64,000 nt of DNA from Emcibacter sp. SYSU 3D8 (GTDB lineage: Bacteria > Pseudomonadota > Alphaproteobacteria > SMXS01). The position numbers and the translations under genes are program-made. Of this stretch, positions 35,956-44,662 are shown piece by piece. The stretch lies in contig NZ_JBBYXK010000001.1 of assembly GCF_039655875.1 (NCBI RefSeq), positions 620,001 through 684,000 of the forward strand. Direction: 5' to 3'. Within the stretch, counting starts at the first letter, position 1. Every line of letters starts with the position of its first letter. Under the pieces are notes generated by a model, which was given only the letters and a program-made list of their open reading frames with translations, was not told the origin of the DNA and made no database searches.

Positions 35956-37830
35956 ATGGCGCGAAGGAAAAGAAGGTCAGGCGCAGGCTCCCAGCGCCTG
36001 CTGATTGCCAGTGTCCTGGTGTTCGTCGTCGCGCTCGGCGTGTTTCTGGCCCTGCGGACGGAACTGGGCAGCACACTGGCAGGCCGGATCAGGGCGCTGG
36101 TGACCTCCGCCGGCAGCCCCTGCTGCGCGCCCGCCGAGGTTCTCTCCGACTTTCAACTGCCGGTCGTCGCCTATGTGGTGTCGGACCTGTGGCGCGACGG
36201 GCGCGCGCGCGACCTGCCGCTGCCACCCCGCCTGAGCACGCCAGCCCAGGCAGTCAACGTGGCGCTGGTGTCGAAGGGCCGCGTGGTGCGCGAAGCGTGG
36301 ATGCGCGACGGAACCGTGCTCGATGCTCTCACCGCCGCCCTCACCCGGTTCCGCAGCCAGATGCCGGCGGACGAGCGCGCCGATATCGACTCCATCGAGC
36401 TGTTTCTCGGCCATTCGTTCCGCAAGGTCAGCCCCGATGAATATGACGAGCAGATCTTCGCCGCTCATCATCGTGGCATCCGCGGACTGGAAATTGTCCA
36501 TGGCGACACCACCCAGCTGCACTCGCCCCTCGAAGTGTTGCGGCGGAATGTGACGGCTGACCGGCTGGTGCGCGATTTCGCCGCCGCCGCCAAGACCGAC
36601 CGGGCGGAAATCCTGCAGAAGGCGGGAATCCGCGTCTTCGATGGCGAACAGGTACTCGTTCGCGTGGGCGCGGCCCCGAAAGGCTTCCTGCTCGAGCGCG
36701 GCAACGTCTATGTGAAGCCCCAGGACGTGACCGCCGACGCGGTGCGCGGCGCCGTGCGCCTTGCCACCGGCTGGCTGACCGCCAATGTGGGAATCAGCGG
36801 CGAGTTGCCCTATGGCTTCCGCCCCAGCGAACTGAAGCCACTGGAGGGCAACAACGCCATTCGCCAGTGGATGGCGACAATCGCGCTGGAGCGGGCGGCA
36901 CAACCCCGTCTGGATCCCCAGATATGGGAACTCGCCGAACGGAATCTGGCCTTCAACATGGCCGATACCTACCGGCAGGAAGGAACGCTGGGCATCATTA
37001 CCGGCCCTGGCGATACGGTATCGCTGGGCGCTGTCGCACTGGCCGGACTCGCCCTCGCCGAAAGCCACGCGGGCGGCCGCTACGGCGCCGAGCAGGCCGC
37101 ATTGTCGGCCACCATCGACCGGCTGCATACCGGCAGCGGCGCGTTCCGCACCTATCTGCGGCCGGCCTCGCGCACCGGCAACCAGAACTTCTATCCCGGC
37201 GAGGCTCTGCTCTACTGGGCAACCCGCTACGACAAACAGCCCGACCCTGCCCTGCTGGACCGGTTCATGACCTCGTTCCGCCATTACCGGCAATGGTACC
37301 GGGACCAGCGCAACCCGGCTTTCATCGGCTGGCACACCCAGGCCGACTACAGAATCTGGAAGCACACCAGCGACAGCGAGCTGCGCGACTTCGTGTTCGA
37401 GATGAACGACTGGCTGGTCGGCCTGCAACAATGGGCAATACCCACCGAGTACCGCGACCTGATGGGCCGCTTCTATGCGCCGGGCGCCGGATTTGGCCCG
37501 CCGCATGCCTCTTCGACCGGCATCTATCTGGAGGGTCTGGTCGATGCGTTCCGCCTGGCGCGGGAAAGCGGCGACCCGAAACGGGCAGAACTCTACCGGC
37601 TGGCTATCCTTCGCGGCCTGCGCGACGTGCTGCAGTTGCAGTTCGCCGACGAAATCGACATGTTCTATGTGCCGCCGGGTTTCCGGAAATTCGTCGAGGG
37701 CGGCATTCGGACCACCGGATACGACAACGTGATCCGTATCGACAACGTGCAGCACAACCTGATGGCCATGCTGAACGTTCTTCAATCTTTTCGGCCGGAA
37801 GATTATAAGTGGCCCACGACGACCCAATAA
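35956..37830 (+). CDS. membrane-anchored protein of unknown function
   Basis: A 624-residue protein with one N-terminal membrane helix after a basic start (residues about 15-33) and the rest predicted periplasmic. Residues about 60-250 form an alpha/beta region (for example VNVALVSKGRVVREAWMRDG). Residues about 290-610 are helical, with spaced aromatic motifs (NQNFYPGEALLYWATRY, FEMNDWLVGLQQW, SSTGIYLEGLVDAFRLA) that look like an (alpha/alpha)-barrel of the kind seen in glycoside hydrolases, epimerases and lyases. I recognise no catalytic signature. It follows the PEP-CTERM gene by 118 bp on the same strand, so it may act on the same polysaccharide. Its start has no strong ribosome-binding site. 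Confidence 0.75.
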   Translation: MARRKRRSGAGSQRLLIASVLVFVVALGVFLALRTELGSTLAGRIRALVTSAGSPCCAPAEVLSDFQLPVVAYVVSDLWRDGRARDLPLPPRLSTPAQAVNVALVSKGRVVREAWMRDGTVLDALTAALTRFRSQMPADERADIDSIELFLGHSFRKVSPDEYDEQIFAAHHRGIRGLEIVHGDTTQLHSPLEVLRRNVTADRLVRDFAAAAKTDRAEILQKAGIRVFDGEQVLVRVGAAPKGFLLERGNVYVKPQDVTADAVRGAVRLATGWLTANVGISGELPYGFRPSELKPLEGNNAIRQWMATIALERAAQPRLDPQIWELAERNLAFNMADTYRQEGTLGIITGPGDTVSLGAVALAGLALAESHAGGRYGAEQAALSATIDRLHTGSGAFRTYLRPASRTGNQNFYPGEALLYWATRYDKQPDPALLDRFMTSFRHYRQWYRDQRNPAFIGWHTQADYRIWKHTSDSELRDFVFEMNDWLVGLQQWAIPTEYRDLMGRFYAPGAGFGPPHASSTGIYLEGLVDAFRLARESGDPKRAELYRLAILRGLRDVLQLQFADEIDMFYVPPGFRKFVEGGIRTTGYDNVIRIDNVQHNLMAMLNVLQSFRPEDYKWPTTTQ

Positions 37831-37855
37831 GAACGCCCAGCATTTCTTGACAACT

Positions 37856-37871
37856 TATAAACATGTTTGAA
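37856..37871. promoter_or_regulatory. putative TetR operator, site 1 (tetR promoter)
   Basis: TATAAACATGTTTGAA, matching 14 of 16 positions of the perfect palindrome at 44593. It ends 11 bases before the ATG of the TetR gene, so bound protein would block that gene's own transcription or translation start. The core AAACATGTTT (37859-37868) is a 10-bp perfect palindrome. Confidence 0.72.
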
Positions 37872-37882
37872 AAATTGACGCC

Positions 37883-38485
37883 ATGACCAGACAAGCCGCA
37901 GCCGTCAAAGCCGACCCCAAGGAAGAGATCATCGCCGCCGCGGACGAAATTCTCGCCAAGGCCGGCGCATCTGCCGCCACCGTGCGCGCCATCACCGCAC
38001 TGGCCGGCGTCAACACCGCGTCCATCAACTATCATTTCGGCTCGCGCGACGGGCTGTTCGTGGTGGTCTGCGGCAGGCGCATGCAGCCGGCGAACCAGGA
38101 AATCCTGCAAACCCTTCAGGCTCTGGACGAGCGCGGTGCGCCGCCGGACGTAGCCGAGATTTTTCGCCCGCTCGTCGACACCGCATTCCACATCTGGGTC
38201 AACGACAGCGTACTAAAGGCACTGCGCAGCCTGCTGTTCACCAGCCCGGAAACCGCCGACCGGCTGAACGTCACGGCCATGTCCGAGGTCTACGACCGCA
38301 TGCGCGCGGCACTGATGCGCGCCTGCCCGCACCTCAACGCCCAGCAGGTCCGGCAGCGCTTCGCATTCTCGATCGGCGCGATCATGAATCAGGTCTACAG
38401 CCGCGACGCCCATCTGCAAGGCATCTACAGCGACAGCTCGCCCGACGAACTGGTCGACTTCATCGCCGCCGGCTTCAGAGGCTGA
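37883..38485 (+). CDS. TetR-family transcriptional regulator
   Basis: A 200-residue one-component repressor. The N-terminal helix-turn-helix covers about residues 32-59 (VRAITALAGVNTASINYHFG), the typical TetR recognition region; the C-terminal half is the helical ligand and dimer domain. A near-palindromic site directly upstream matches a perfect palindrome before the first gene of the convergent operon (44546). This supports autoregulation and control of that operon. The inducer is probably a substrate of the operon. No clear ribosome-binding site is seen before the ATG. A strong hairpin follows the stop. Confidence 0.93.
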   Translation: MTRQAAAVKADPKEEIIAAADEILAKAGASAATVRAITALAGVNTASINYHFGSRDGLFVVVCGRRMQPANQEILQTLQALDERGAPPDVAEIFRPLVDTAFHIWVNDSVLKALRSLLFTSPETADRLNVTAMSEVYDRMRAALMRACPHLNAQQVRQRFAFSIGAIMNQVYSRDAHLQGIYSDSSPDELVDFIAAGFRG

Positions 38486-38512
38486 TCCGGCCGGCACTGC
38501 GGCCGGCCGGAT
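38485..38512. terminator. bidirectional hairpin between convergent tetR and amidohydrolase
   Basis: An 11-bp perfect stem, ATCCGGCCGGC (38485-38495) with GCCGGCCGGAT (38502-38512), and a 6-base loop ACTGCG. It begins at the last base of the TetR stop and ends 9 bp before the amidohydrolase stop, so it can end both transcripts. It lacks a run of T on either side. Confidence 0.65.
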
Positions 38513-38521
38513 TCATCCCAA

Positions 38522-40261
38522 CTACTCCTGGTTGCTGAGCAGCACCTCGCCCGGCGTGGCGCCGGTGCAGTCCAGGCCTTCGAAGGTGACCTGGCCGTTG
38601 ACGATGGTGAAGTTGAGGCCCTCGGCCCGCTGCGCGCGGCGCCAGCCGCCGGCCGGCTGGTCGTAGAGCTTCTCCATCTTGTCCCAGGACGGCGTGCGGC
38701 GGATGGTGTCCGGATCGTAGACCACCACGTCTGCCGGCGCGCCCTCGCGCAGGATGCCGCGGTCGGGCAGGCCCAACACATGCGCCGGCAGGCGGCTGAG
38801 GCCGTAATGGGCCTGCTCGGCGGTCATCAGGCCCTGTTCCCGCACCATCCATTCCAGCAGGTCGGTGGGATAGGCGCCCTGGACCACGAAGTGGCAGTGG
38901 GCGCCGCCGTCGGAGATGCCGGGCACCACATAGGGATTGGCCAGCACCTTGGCGGTGGTCTCGGCGCAGGTGTCGTAGGCGTTGCCGACGAACTCGGCCT
39001 TGAACTCGGACTCCAGGGAGATATCGAGGATCACGTCGGCGATGTGCCGGCCCTCGGTGGCGGCGATTTCCGCCACGCCCCGGTCCACATATTTGTCGAG
39101 ATGGGCGTAGCCGGCAGAACCGTGGACACGCAGCTCCTGCGCGATACCGGACGTGCCCAGGCCGCCGACCAGGCGCTTGTCGATGTCCTCGCGCAGGCCC
39201 TTGCGGATATTCTCGTCCTTCATCATGGCGACGCGCTGCTCATACGGGCCGTTCATCACCCCGTGCCAGTGCGGCGCGTTGTCCCACAGGCTCCAGTCCT
39301 CGAAGGTCAGCAGGGTGGGCGAGCGCACGGTAAAGCCCATGCCGTAGACCTGCAGCCCTTTCTCGTGGGACTCGTTCAGCCAGTCGATGAACGCCTCGTG
39401 GCGCGCCGGATCCCGGTCGTTGGCCAGCAGGATATTGCGCACGATGGGGCGCTGTGACGCCTCGGCCAGCGAGGTCATGAAGTCCTCGACGGTGTCGTGG
39501 TCCGACGGCGCGCCGTCGAACATCTCGATGAAGCCCTCGCCGCGCTTGGCCAGTTCGCGGCCGAACTCGATCAGCTCGTAGTCGGGGATCACGTCGGTCG
39601 GCATGGGCGTGCCATCCCAGTCGGGCTGCACCGAGGGCACGCCGCAGCGCTGGTAGGAGAAGCCGCAGGCGCCATGATCCATCGCCTCGTTCATCAGCGC
39701 GAACATCTGCTGCTTTTCAGCCGTGGTCGGCCGGCGGCTCTTGGCCTCCTCGACACTGCCCATCACATAGGCATAGAGCGGGTTGAGCGGCACCAGGGTC
39801 TGGCAGTTGACGCCCTTGGGGATGCGCTTCAGGTGATCGATCCATTGCGGCATGGTTTCCCAGCCATATTTGTCCCACTCCATGCCTTCCTTCATGGTGT
39901 CGAACGAGATGGCCTCGTTGCGGGTCATCATCATCATCGCCCGGTCGCGCATATGCGGCGGGATCGGTGCGAAGCCGAAGCCGCAATTGCCCAGCAGCAC
40001 CGAGGTGACGCCGTGCCAGCCCGAGATGGTGCAATAGGGATCCCACAGGATCTGCGCATCGTAATGGGTGTGGATGTCGATATAGCCGGGCGCGACGATG
40101 TTGCCGCCAGCGTCGATCACCCGGTCGGCGGTCGCCGTCCTGCGGATGCCGCCGATCTTGGCGACCTTGCCGTTCTTGATGCCGACGTCGGCGCGGAATC
40201 GCGGAATGGTGGTGCCGTCGATGACGGTGCCGCCACGGATCAGGATATCGTAATCGGACAT
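38522..40261 (-). CDS. amidohydrolase, N-acyl-D-amino-acid deacylase family
   Basis: A metal-dependent amidohydrolase of 579 residues (D-aminoacylase-like). The metal-binding motif is HTHYD (H64, H66, D68) after VAPGYID; GNCGFG and the late SDGGAHCHF (catalytic Asp region) follow, and the C-terminal beta sandwich ends with GAPADVVVYDPDT. The family hydrolyses N-acyl D-amino acids, D-hydantoin-like or related amide bonds; the true substrate is unknown. ATG 40261 has GGGGAG upstream. It is the last gene of the four-gene operon that starts at 44546 and lies 28 bp after the Rieske gene. Confidence 0.92.
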   Translation of the reverse strand: MSDYDILIRGGTVIDGTTIPRFRADVGIKNGKVAKIGGIRRTATADRVIDAGGNIVAPGYIDIHTHYDAQILWDPYCTISGWHGVTSVLLGNCGFGFAPIPPHMRDRAMMMMTRNEAISFDTMKEGMEWDKYGWETMPQWIDHLKRIPKGVNCQTLVPLNPLYAYVMGSVEEAKSRRPTTAEKQQMFALMNEAMDHGACGFSYQRCGVPSVQPDWDGTPMPTDVIPDYELIEFGRELAKRGEGFIEMFDGAPSDHDTVEDFMTSLAEASQRPIVRNILLANDRDPARHEAFIDWLNESHEKGLQVYGMGFTVRSPTLLTFEDWSLWDNAPHWHGVMNGPYEQRVAMMKDENIRKGLREDIDKRLVGGLGTSGIAQELRVHGSAGYAHLDKYVDRGVAEIAATEGRHIADVILDISLESEFKAEFVGNAYDTCAETTAKVLANPYVVPGISDGGAHCHFVVQGAYPTDLLEWMVREQGLMTAEQAHYGLSRLPAHVLGLPDRGILREGAPADVVVYDPDTIRRTPSWDKMEKLYDQPAGGWRRAQRAEGLNFTIVNGQVTFEGLDCTGATPGEVLLSNQE

Positions 40262-40289
40262 GGTTCGGTCTCCCCGGTGGAATGGTGGT

Positions 40290-41528
40290 TCAGACGGCGC
40301 ATGCCGTCTCGACGATCCTGTCGGCCAGCAGCGGCGCGACCCTGAGGTGTTCAGGAACGAGGTCGCCCAGCAAATGGTCGACATGCTGTTCCAGATAGTA
40401 GATGCGCTTCTCGTGATAGGAGCATTTCGGCCCGGCGAAGCTGGGCGACAGCAGCGAGTGCTGGATGTGCTCCATGTTCCAGGTGTCCTCGTCGAGGACC
40501 ACGTCGAAATATCTGGCACGCTCGCAATGGTCCGCGGGCGGCTCGCCGTCGCCCCAGTCCTGTTCGACCACCCAGGTGACGATCTCGGTGTGGTTATGAT
40601 CCAGCGGCCAGAACTCCATCAGGATGTAGCCGGTCTGGCTGGCCGGCGTGAGCAGATTGGGAAAGATGTGATAGGATACGTTGGCCTCGCCGCGCAGCGC
40701 CCGGCCCTCGTCCCAGTCATCCGGAATCGCTTCCGGCGGTTCCTTGTAGTAGCTGGGCGTATTGGGGACGATCATCCGCGAATGGCCATGCGGAAAGAAT
40801 GTCGACACCGTCCCCCGATAGTCGATGGTGCCCGACACGGTTTCCGGATGGATCGTGGTGATGTGATAGACCTCGATGAACGCCTCGATGGCGATCTTCC
40901 AGTTGCAGGCCATCACCCGCGCGCGGCGGTTCGACGGGCGCAGCTTCGCCGCCCATTCGAAATCCGAGGCGACAGGCCCCAGATAGGTGGCCAGATCGGG
41001 CCCGTCCGGCGACAGGTTGACGAAGATGTGTTCGCCCCACATCTCGCAGCGCACCGGCTTCAGATTGTGCTTGCTGCGGTCCATATCGGGCGCGAAGTCC
41101 CACGGTCCGGGAATCCCCACCAACTTGCCCTCAAGGTCATAGGTCCAGCTGTGGAACTGGCATTTCAACCGGCTGCCGGCATGGCCGCAGGGCTCGCGCG
41201 TGATCGTGGCGCCGCGGTGCTGGCAGGTGTTGTAGAACGCCCGCACCTTCATGTCCTTGCCGCGGATGATCAGAACCGGCGCGCGCCTGAAGTTGTCGAA
41301 CGACTTGAAATCGCCGGCATCGGGGATTTCCCAGCCAGAGCCTGCATAGAGCCAGGCCTTGTCGAAGATTTCCCGCTTCTCGAGGGCGTGGAACGCCGGG
41401 TCGGTGTAGCGGCCGGCCGGGATCGGCGGCAGGTCGGGAAAACCGTCGGGCGGCGCGTTGCGCGAGCGCTCGATCTCGATGTGGTCGCGCAGGAGTTCGG
41501 TGGTTTTCATATCCATCGGCTTATCCAT
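40290..41528 (-). CDS. Rieske non-heme iron ring-hydroxylating oxygenase, alpha subunit
   Basis: A 412-residue terminal oxygenase. The Rieske [2Fe-2S] ligands are C102, H104, C123 and H126 (TCQHRGATIT and KCQFHSW). The mononuclear iron site has H222 and H227 in EVYHITTIHPET, with a carboxylate expected in the later DEDTWN region. It hydroxylates or demethylates an organic substrate using an external reductase. No ferredoxin or reductase gene lies in the operon. Of several in-frame ATGs (41528, 41516, 41510) the longest is given, but 41516, which has GGATGG upstream, is equally possible. Confidence 0.9.
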   Translation of the reverse strand: MDKPMDMKTTELLRDHIEIERSRNAPPDGFPDLPPIPAGRYTDPAFHALEKREIFDKAWLYAGSGWEIPDAGDFKSFDNFRRAPVLIIRGKDMKVRAFYNTCQHRGATITREPCGHAGSRLKCQFHSWTYDLEGKLVGIPGPWDFAPDMDRSKHNLKPVRCEMWGEHIFVNLSPDGPDLATYLGPVASDFEWAAKLRPSNRRARVMACNWKIAIEAFIEVYHITTIHPETVSGTIDYRGTVSTFFPHGHSRMIVPNTPSYYKEPPEAIPDDWDEGRALRGEANVSYHIFPNLLTPASQTGYILMEFWPLDHNHTEIVTWVVEQDWGDGEPPADHCERARYFDVVLDEDTWNMEHIQHSLLSPSFAGPKCSYHEKRIYYLEQHVDHLLGDLVPEHLRVAPLLADRIVETACAV

Positions 41529-41598
41529 CCGGCAATCGGGCCGTGCTGACTTCGGTTGAGCGAGGGACGAGACATCTTCATTGGTTCGATCATCCGCA

Positions 41599-43554
41599 TC
41601 AGATCGTCGCGGCCAGCTCATAGGCCTGGCGCGTGGCGAACCAGATGCGGCGCGGCGCGTAGGCATCGCCCAGAATATGTAGGTCTTTCACCGTCCCGCG
41701 CAGGGCGTCGTAGAGGCCGCTTTCGGCGACGCCGCCGCAGGCAAGCACCACATTGTCGAAGTCGACCACTTCGCTCTCTGCGCCCGAATAAACGTTGCGG
41801 GTATGCAGCCTTCCCTGCTCGATGGCGACGACCCGCTCCATGACCCTGACCCGCGCGCCGCGGGCGCTGATCTTGGCGAGCGGTGCGCCGATCGAATACT
41901 TGCCGACCAACGGCGCGATCGCCGGCGTCTGGTAGATCAGTTGGACCTGCTTGCCCCGGTCGACCAGGAAGCTGGCGACGACCAGCGGCTGCATGTGGTC
42001 CTCGGCGGCGATGACGGCCACACGCTCTCCGACCGTCACGGCGCCCGTCATCACATCGCGGCCGTCGACCACGAATGGCAGGTGGGCACCGGCGACGTCT
42101 GGCCGGCGGGCGGTGGCCCCCGTCGCCAATGCGACGGTGTCGGCACCGAACGCCGCGACGTTTTCCACCGTGGCGTCCTTGCCAACCACCACCTCGACGC
42201 CGAGGCGGTCGAGACGGCGCCGCTGGAAGTCGAGGAAATCGATAAACGCCCGGTTCTCGGGCACCGCCCCGGCAATGCGCATTTGGCCGCCCAGCGCCGC
42301 GCCGCGTTCCCAGAGGGTGACCGCATGGCCCAGCTCGGCCAGCAGCGCGGCCAGTTCCAGCCCGGCCGGACCGCCGCCCACCACCAGCACCCGCTTCTTC
42401 ACCGCCGCCTCGCCCAGCACCGGCTCGGTCTCGCGGCCGGTGCGCGGGTTGACGGCGCAGCCGAACGGCATCCCCTCGACGCTGCGCGCGTGCAGGCAAT
42501 CATTGCAGCCGATGCAAGGACGGATTTCGTCGACTTTTCCCGCCTTCGCCTTCGAGACGATGTTCGGTTCGGCGAAATTGGCGCGCGCCATGCCGACCAC
42601 GTCGGCCTGGCCGTTGGCGATGATTTCGGCGCCGGCCTCGATGGTGGTGACGCGGCCCGTATAGACGAAGGGCAGCTTCAGCGCCGCCTTGAAGCGTCCG
42701 GCCATTCCCGACCACTGCGCGATGCCGTAATTATGCGGCTGCAGGTAGCTGGGCGCGCCCCAGCTGTTGCCGATGACGCCGTGGATGTAATCGACATGCC
42801 CGGTGGCCTCGAGCGCCTGGGCGATGGCAAGGCCGCCGTCGGCGTCATAGCCGCCCTCGAACAGCTCGTCCATGTTGAGCCGGACGCCGATGGTGAAGTC
42901 GCTGCCCACCTCGGCCCGGATCGCCGAGAGGATATCGCGGATGAAGCGCATCCGGCGCTCGAAGTCGCCGCCGTATTCGTCGTCGCGAAGGTTCGTCGCG
43001 GGAGAGAAAAACAACTCCAGCAGGTCCTCGTGATTGGCGTGCAGCTCGACGCCGTCCAGGCCGGCTTCCTTCGCCTGCCGCGCCGAGAAGGCGTATTCGT
43101 CGACGAACCAGCGGATTTCGTCTGCCCTCAGCGCATGGGACACCTGATTGTTGGTGTAGTTGGCGATCCGCCCCGACGGGCTGTGCGGCATGCCGCCCTG
43201 CATCACCAGCTGGCTGGTGGCGCAGGCGCCGGCCTCATGGATGGCGTCGCAATACATCCCTGCCCGCTCCTTGAAGAACGGTGCGCGGAACACGCCGTGC
43301 CGCACCGCGCCCAGGCCGGTGGGGACGAAACCGGGCACCAGCAGCGAGTTGTCGACGAAACCGGTGATTCCGTCGATCCATCCGGCGCCGTCCCGGGCGC
43401 GGGACGCCCAGTACCCGACGTTCACCCTGGCATCGTCCAGGCTGCCCCAGAGATTGCCGACGGCCGCGCCGTGGGGCGGCAGCATGATGCGGTTGCGCAG
43501 AGCCATCGTCCCGACCTGGAGCGGCTGGAACAGCGCGTCCATGCCGCGGGTCAT
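41599..43554 (-). CDS. Old Yellow Enzyme-type NADH:flavin oxidoreductase with 4Fe-4S cluster
   Basis: A 651-residue flavoprotein of the 2,4-dienoyl-CoA reductase/trimethylamine dehydrogenase group. Residues 1-340 form the FMN barrel (FQPLQVGTMALRNRI start, GVELHANHEDLL active-site region). C347, C350, C353 and C366 (CIGCNDC, GMPFGC) hold a 4Fe-4S cluster. From 390 a second dinucleotide-binding domain starts with VVGGGPAGLE. Such enzymes reduce enoyl compounds or demethylate N-methyl amines. ATG 43554 overlaps the stop of the LLM gene (ATGA). The active-site loop reads HANH, where reductases commonly have a His-Ala-His pattern. Confidence 0.92.
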   Translation of the reverse strand: MTRGMDALFQPLQVGTMALRNRIMLPPHGAAVGNLWGSLDDARVNVGYWASRARDGAGWIDGITGFVDNSLLVPGFVPTGLGAVRHGVFRAPFFKERAGMYCDAIHEAGACATSQLVMQGGMPHSPSGRIANYTNNQVSHALRADEIRWFVDEYAFSARQAKEAGLDGVELHANHEDLLELFFSPATNLRDDEYGGDFERRMRFIRDILSAIRAEVGSDFTIGVRLNMDELFEGGYDADGGLAIAQALEATGHVDYIHGVIGNSWGAPSYLQPHNYGIAQWSGMAGRFKAALKLPFVYTGRVTTIEAGAEIIANGQADVVGMARANFAEPNIVSKAKAGKVDEIRPCIGCNDCLHARSVEGMPFGCAVNPRTGRETEPVLGEAAVKKRVLVVGGGPAGLELAALLAELGHAVTLWERGAALGGQMRIAGAVPENRAFIDFLDFQRRRLDRLGVEVVVGKDATVENVAAFGADTVALATGATARRPDVAGAHLPFVVDGRDVMTGAVTVGERVAVIAAEDHMQPLVVASFLVDRGKQVQLIYQTPAIAPLVGKYSIGAPLAKISARGARVRVMERVVAIEQGRLHTRNVYSGAESEVVDFDNVVLACGGVAESGLYDALRGTVKDLHILGDAYAPRRIWFATRQAYELAATI

Positions 43555-44546
43555 GCCCGCACCGCTTCCGGCTGAGCGGCGATCGCCGGCAGCACCTTGT
43601 TCTTCACCAGCTCGAGGCTCTCCCATTGCAGGTCGGGATCGAAGCCGCCCGACATGCACTGGAGCATCACGAATCCGTCAGGGCCGAGGGCACGCGCGCG
43701 GCGGACGGCCTCATCTGGGGTCACCACCGGATAACGGCTGGTGGCCCTCAGCGCGTCATTGTCCTGCTGGACGATATAGCCGTTCCACGCGTTCCACGCC
43801 TCGTACCAGCCGCCGTACTCATTGTTCTCGAGCATGGCGTGCGGCGCGAACCGCGCCCAGAACGCGTCGGGATCCTCGGCGACCCAGAACATGTCGCTGG
43901 GCGGCAGACGCGGCGGAATCGGCTTGCCCAGCTTCGCCAACTCCTCCTCATAGACCTCCCACAGGGACGAATGCGCGGGCTGGAACTGGTCGGCATGCCG
44001 CGCCGCGCGCCGGGCGGCGGCCTTCGAGGCGCCGCCCATCCAGATCGGCACGAACGGCTTCTGCACCGGCAGGGTGGTGACGCGGAATTTGGGACCACCG
44101 CGCCAGGACACCTCCTCGCCCGCCCAAGCGGCGCGCAGGAAAGGCGGCAGGTCCTCCATGAAGTCCTTACGGGCCGCGAGTGAGGTGCCGATGGCCTCGA
44201 ACTCGTCGCCCACATAGCCGCCGCTGAACACCGGCTCCAGCCGCCCGCCCGAGATGATGTCAAGCGTCGCCAGGTCCTCGGCGAGGCGCAGCGGATTATG
44301 GAGCGGCGCTACCAGTGACGAGATTCGGATGCGCGCCCGGCTGGTCCGTGCCGCAATGGCGCCGCCCAGCACGATCGGCGACGGCATGTAGCCGCTGGGC
44401 GCGATGTGATGCTCGGAGATCATAATGGTGGTGAACCCGAGCCTGTCGGCCCAGACGCATTGCTCAATGCAGGCCTTGTAGAGCGCCTGATGGCTGGCGC
44501 CGTCCGGATGACGGCGCAAATCGAATCTGAGGCCGAAATTGGTCAC
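43551..44546 (-). CDS. LLM-class flavin-dependent oxidoreductase
   Basis: A luciferase-like monooxygenase of 331 residues, a TIM-barrel flavin enzyme needing reduced FMN or F420. The family features are WADRLGFTTIMISEHH (N-terminal), ARIRISSLVAPLHNPLRLAE and DIISGGRLEPVFSGGY. GTG 44546 is the start, with a strong ribosome-binding site (GGGGAGGAAG) ending 4 bases before it. It is the first gene of the four-gene operon; a perfect 16-bp palindrome 47 bp upstream is the probable TetR operator. It overlaps the OYE gene by 4 bases. Confidence 0.92.
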   Translation of the reverse strand: MTNFGLRFDLRRHPDGASHQALYKACIEQCVWADRLGFTTIMISEHHIAPSGYMPSPIVLGGAIAARTSRARIRISSLVAPLHNPLRLAEDLATLDIISGGRLEPVFSGGYVGDEFEAIGTSLAARKDFMEDLPPFLRAAWAGEEVSWRGGPKFRVTTLPVQKPFVPIWMGGASKAAARRAARHADQFQPAHSSLWEVYEEELAKLGKPIPPRLPPSDMFWVAEDPDAFWARFAPHAMLENNEYGGWYEAWNAWNGYIVQQDNDALRATSRYPVVTPDEAVRRARALGPDGFVMLQCMSGGFDPDLQWESLELVKNKVLPAIAAQPEAVRA

Positions 44547-44592
44547 GTAACTTCCTCCCCGAAGCTGTGATCGCTGTTCACATCATCGCTAT

Positions 44593-44608
44593 TTCAAACA
44601 TGTTTGAA
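44593..44608. promoter_or_regulatory. putative TetR operator, site 2 (catabolic operon promoter)
   Basis: TTCAAACATGTTTGAA, a perfect 16-bp palindrome, 46 bp upstream of the GTG of the LLM oxidoreductase gene. It repeats the site before the TetR gene at 37856. A 16-bp perfect palindrome of this kind in 65% GC DNA is very unlikely by chance, and its place between divergent control regions fits an operator. Confidence 0.78.
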
Positions 44609-44662
44609 TTTGGAGTCAAGCGGATTCCACGGGCGGCGCACAGGCCGCCGGCGCGCCCTTGG

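Noticed and set aside
35977-37827. 616-codon minus-strand frame over the unknown protein at 35956
   Set aside because: Both strands are open, so I compared them. The plus-strand product has a TM helix, balanced composition and globular motifs; the minus-strand product is Gly/Arg/Gln-rich with no such features.
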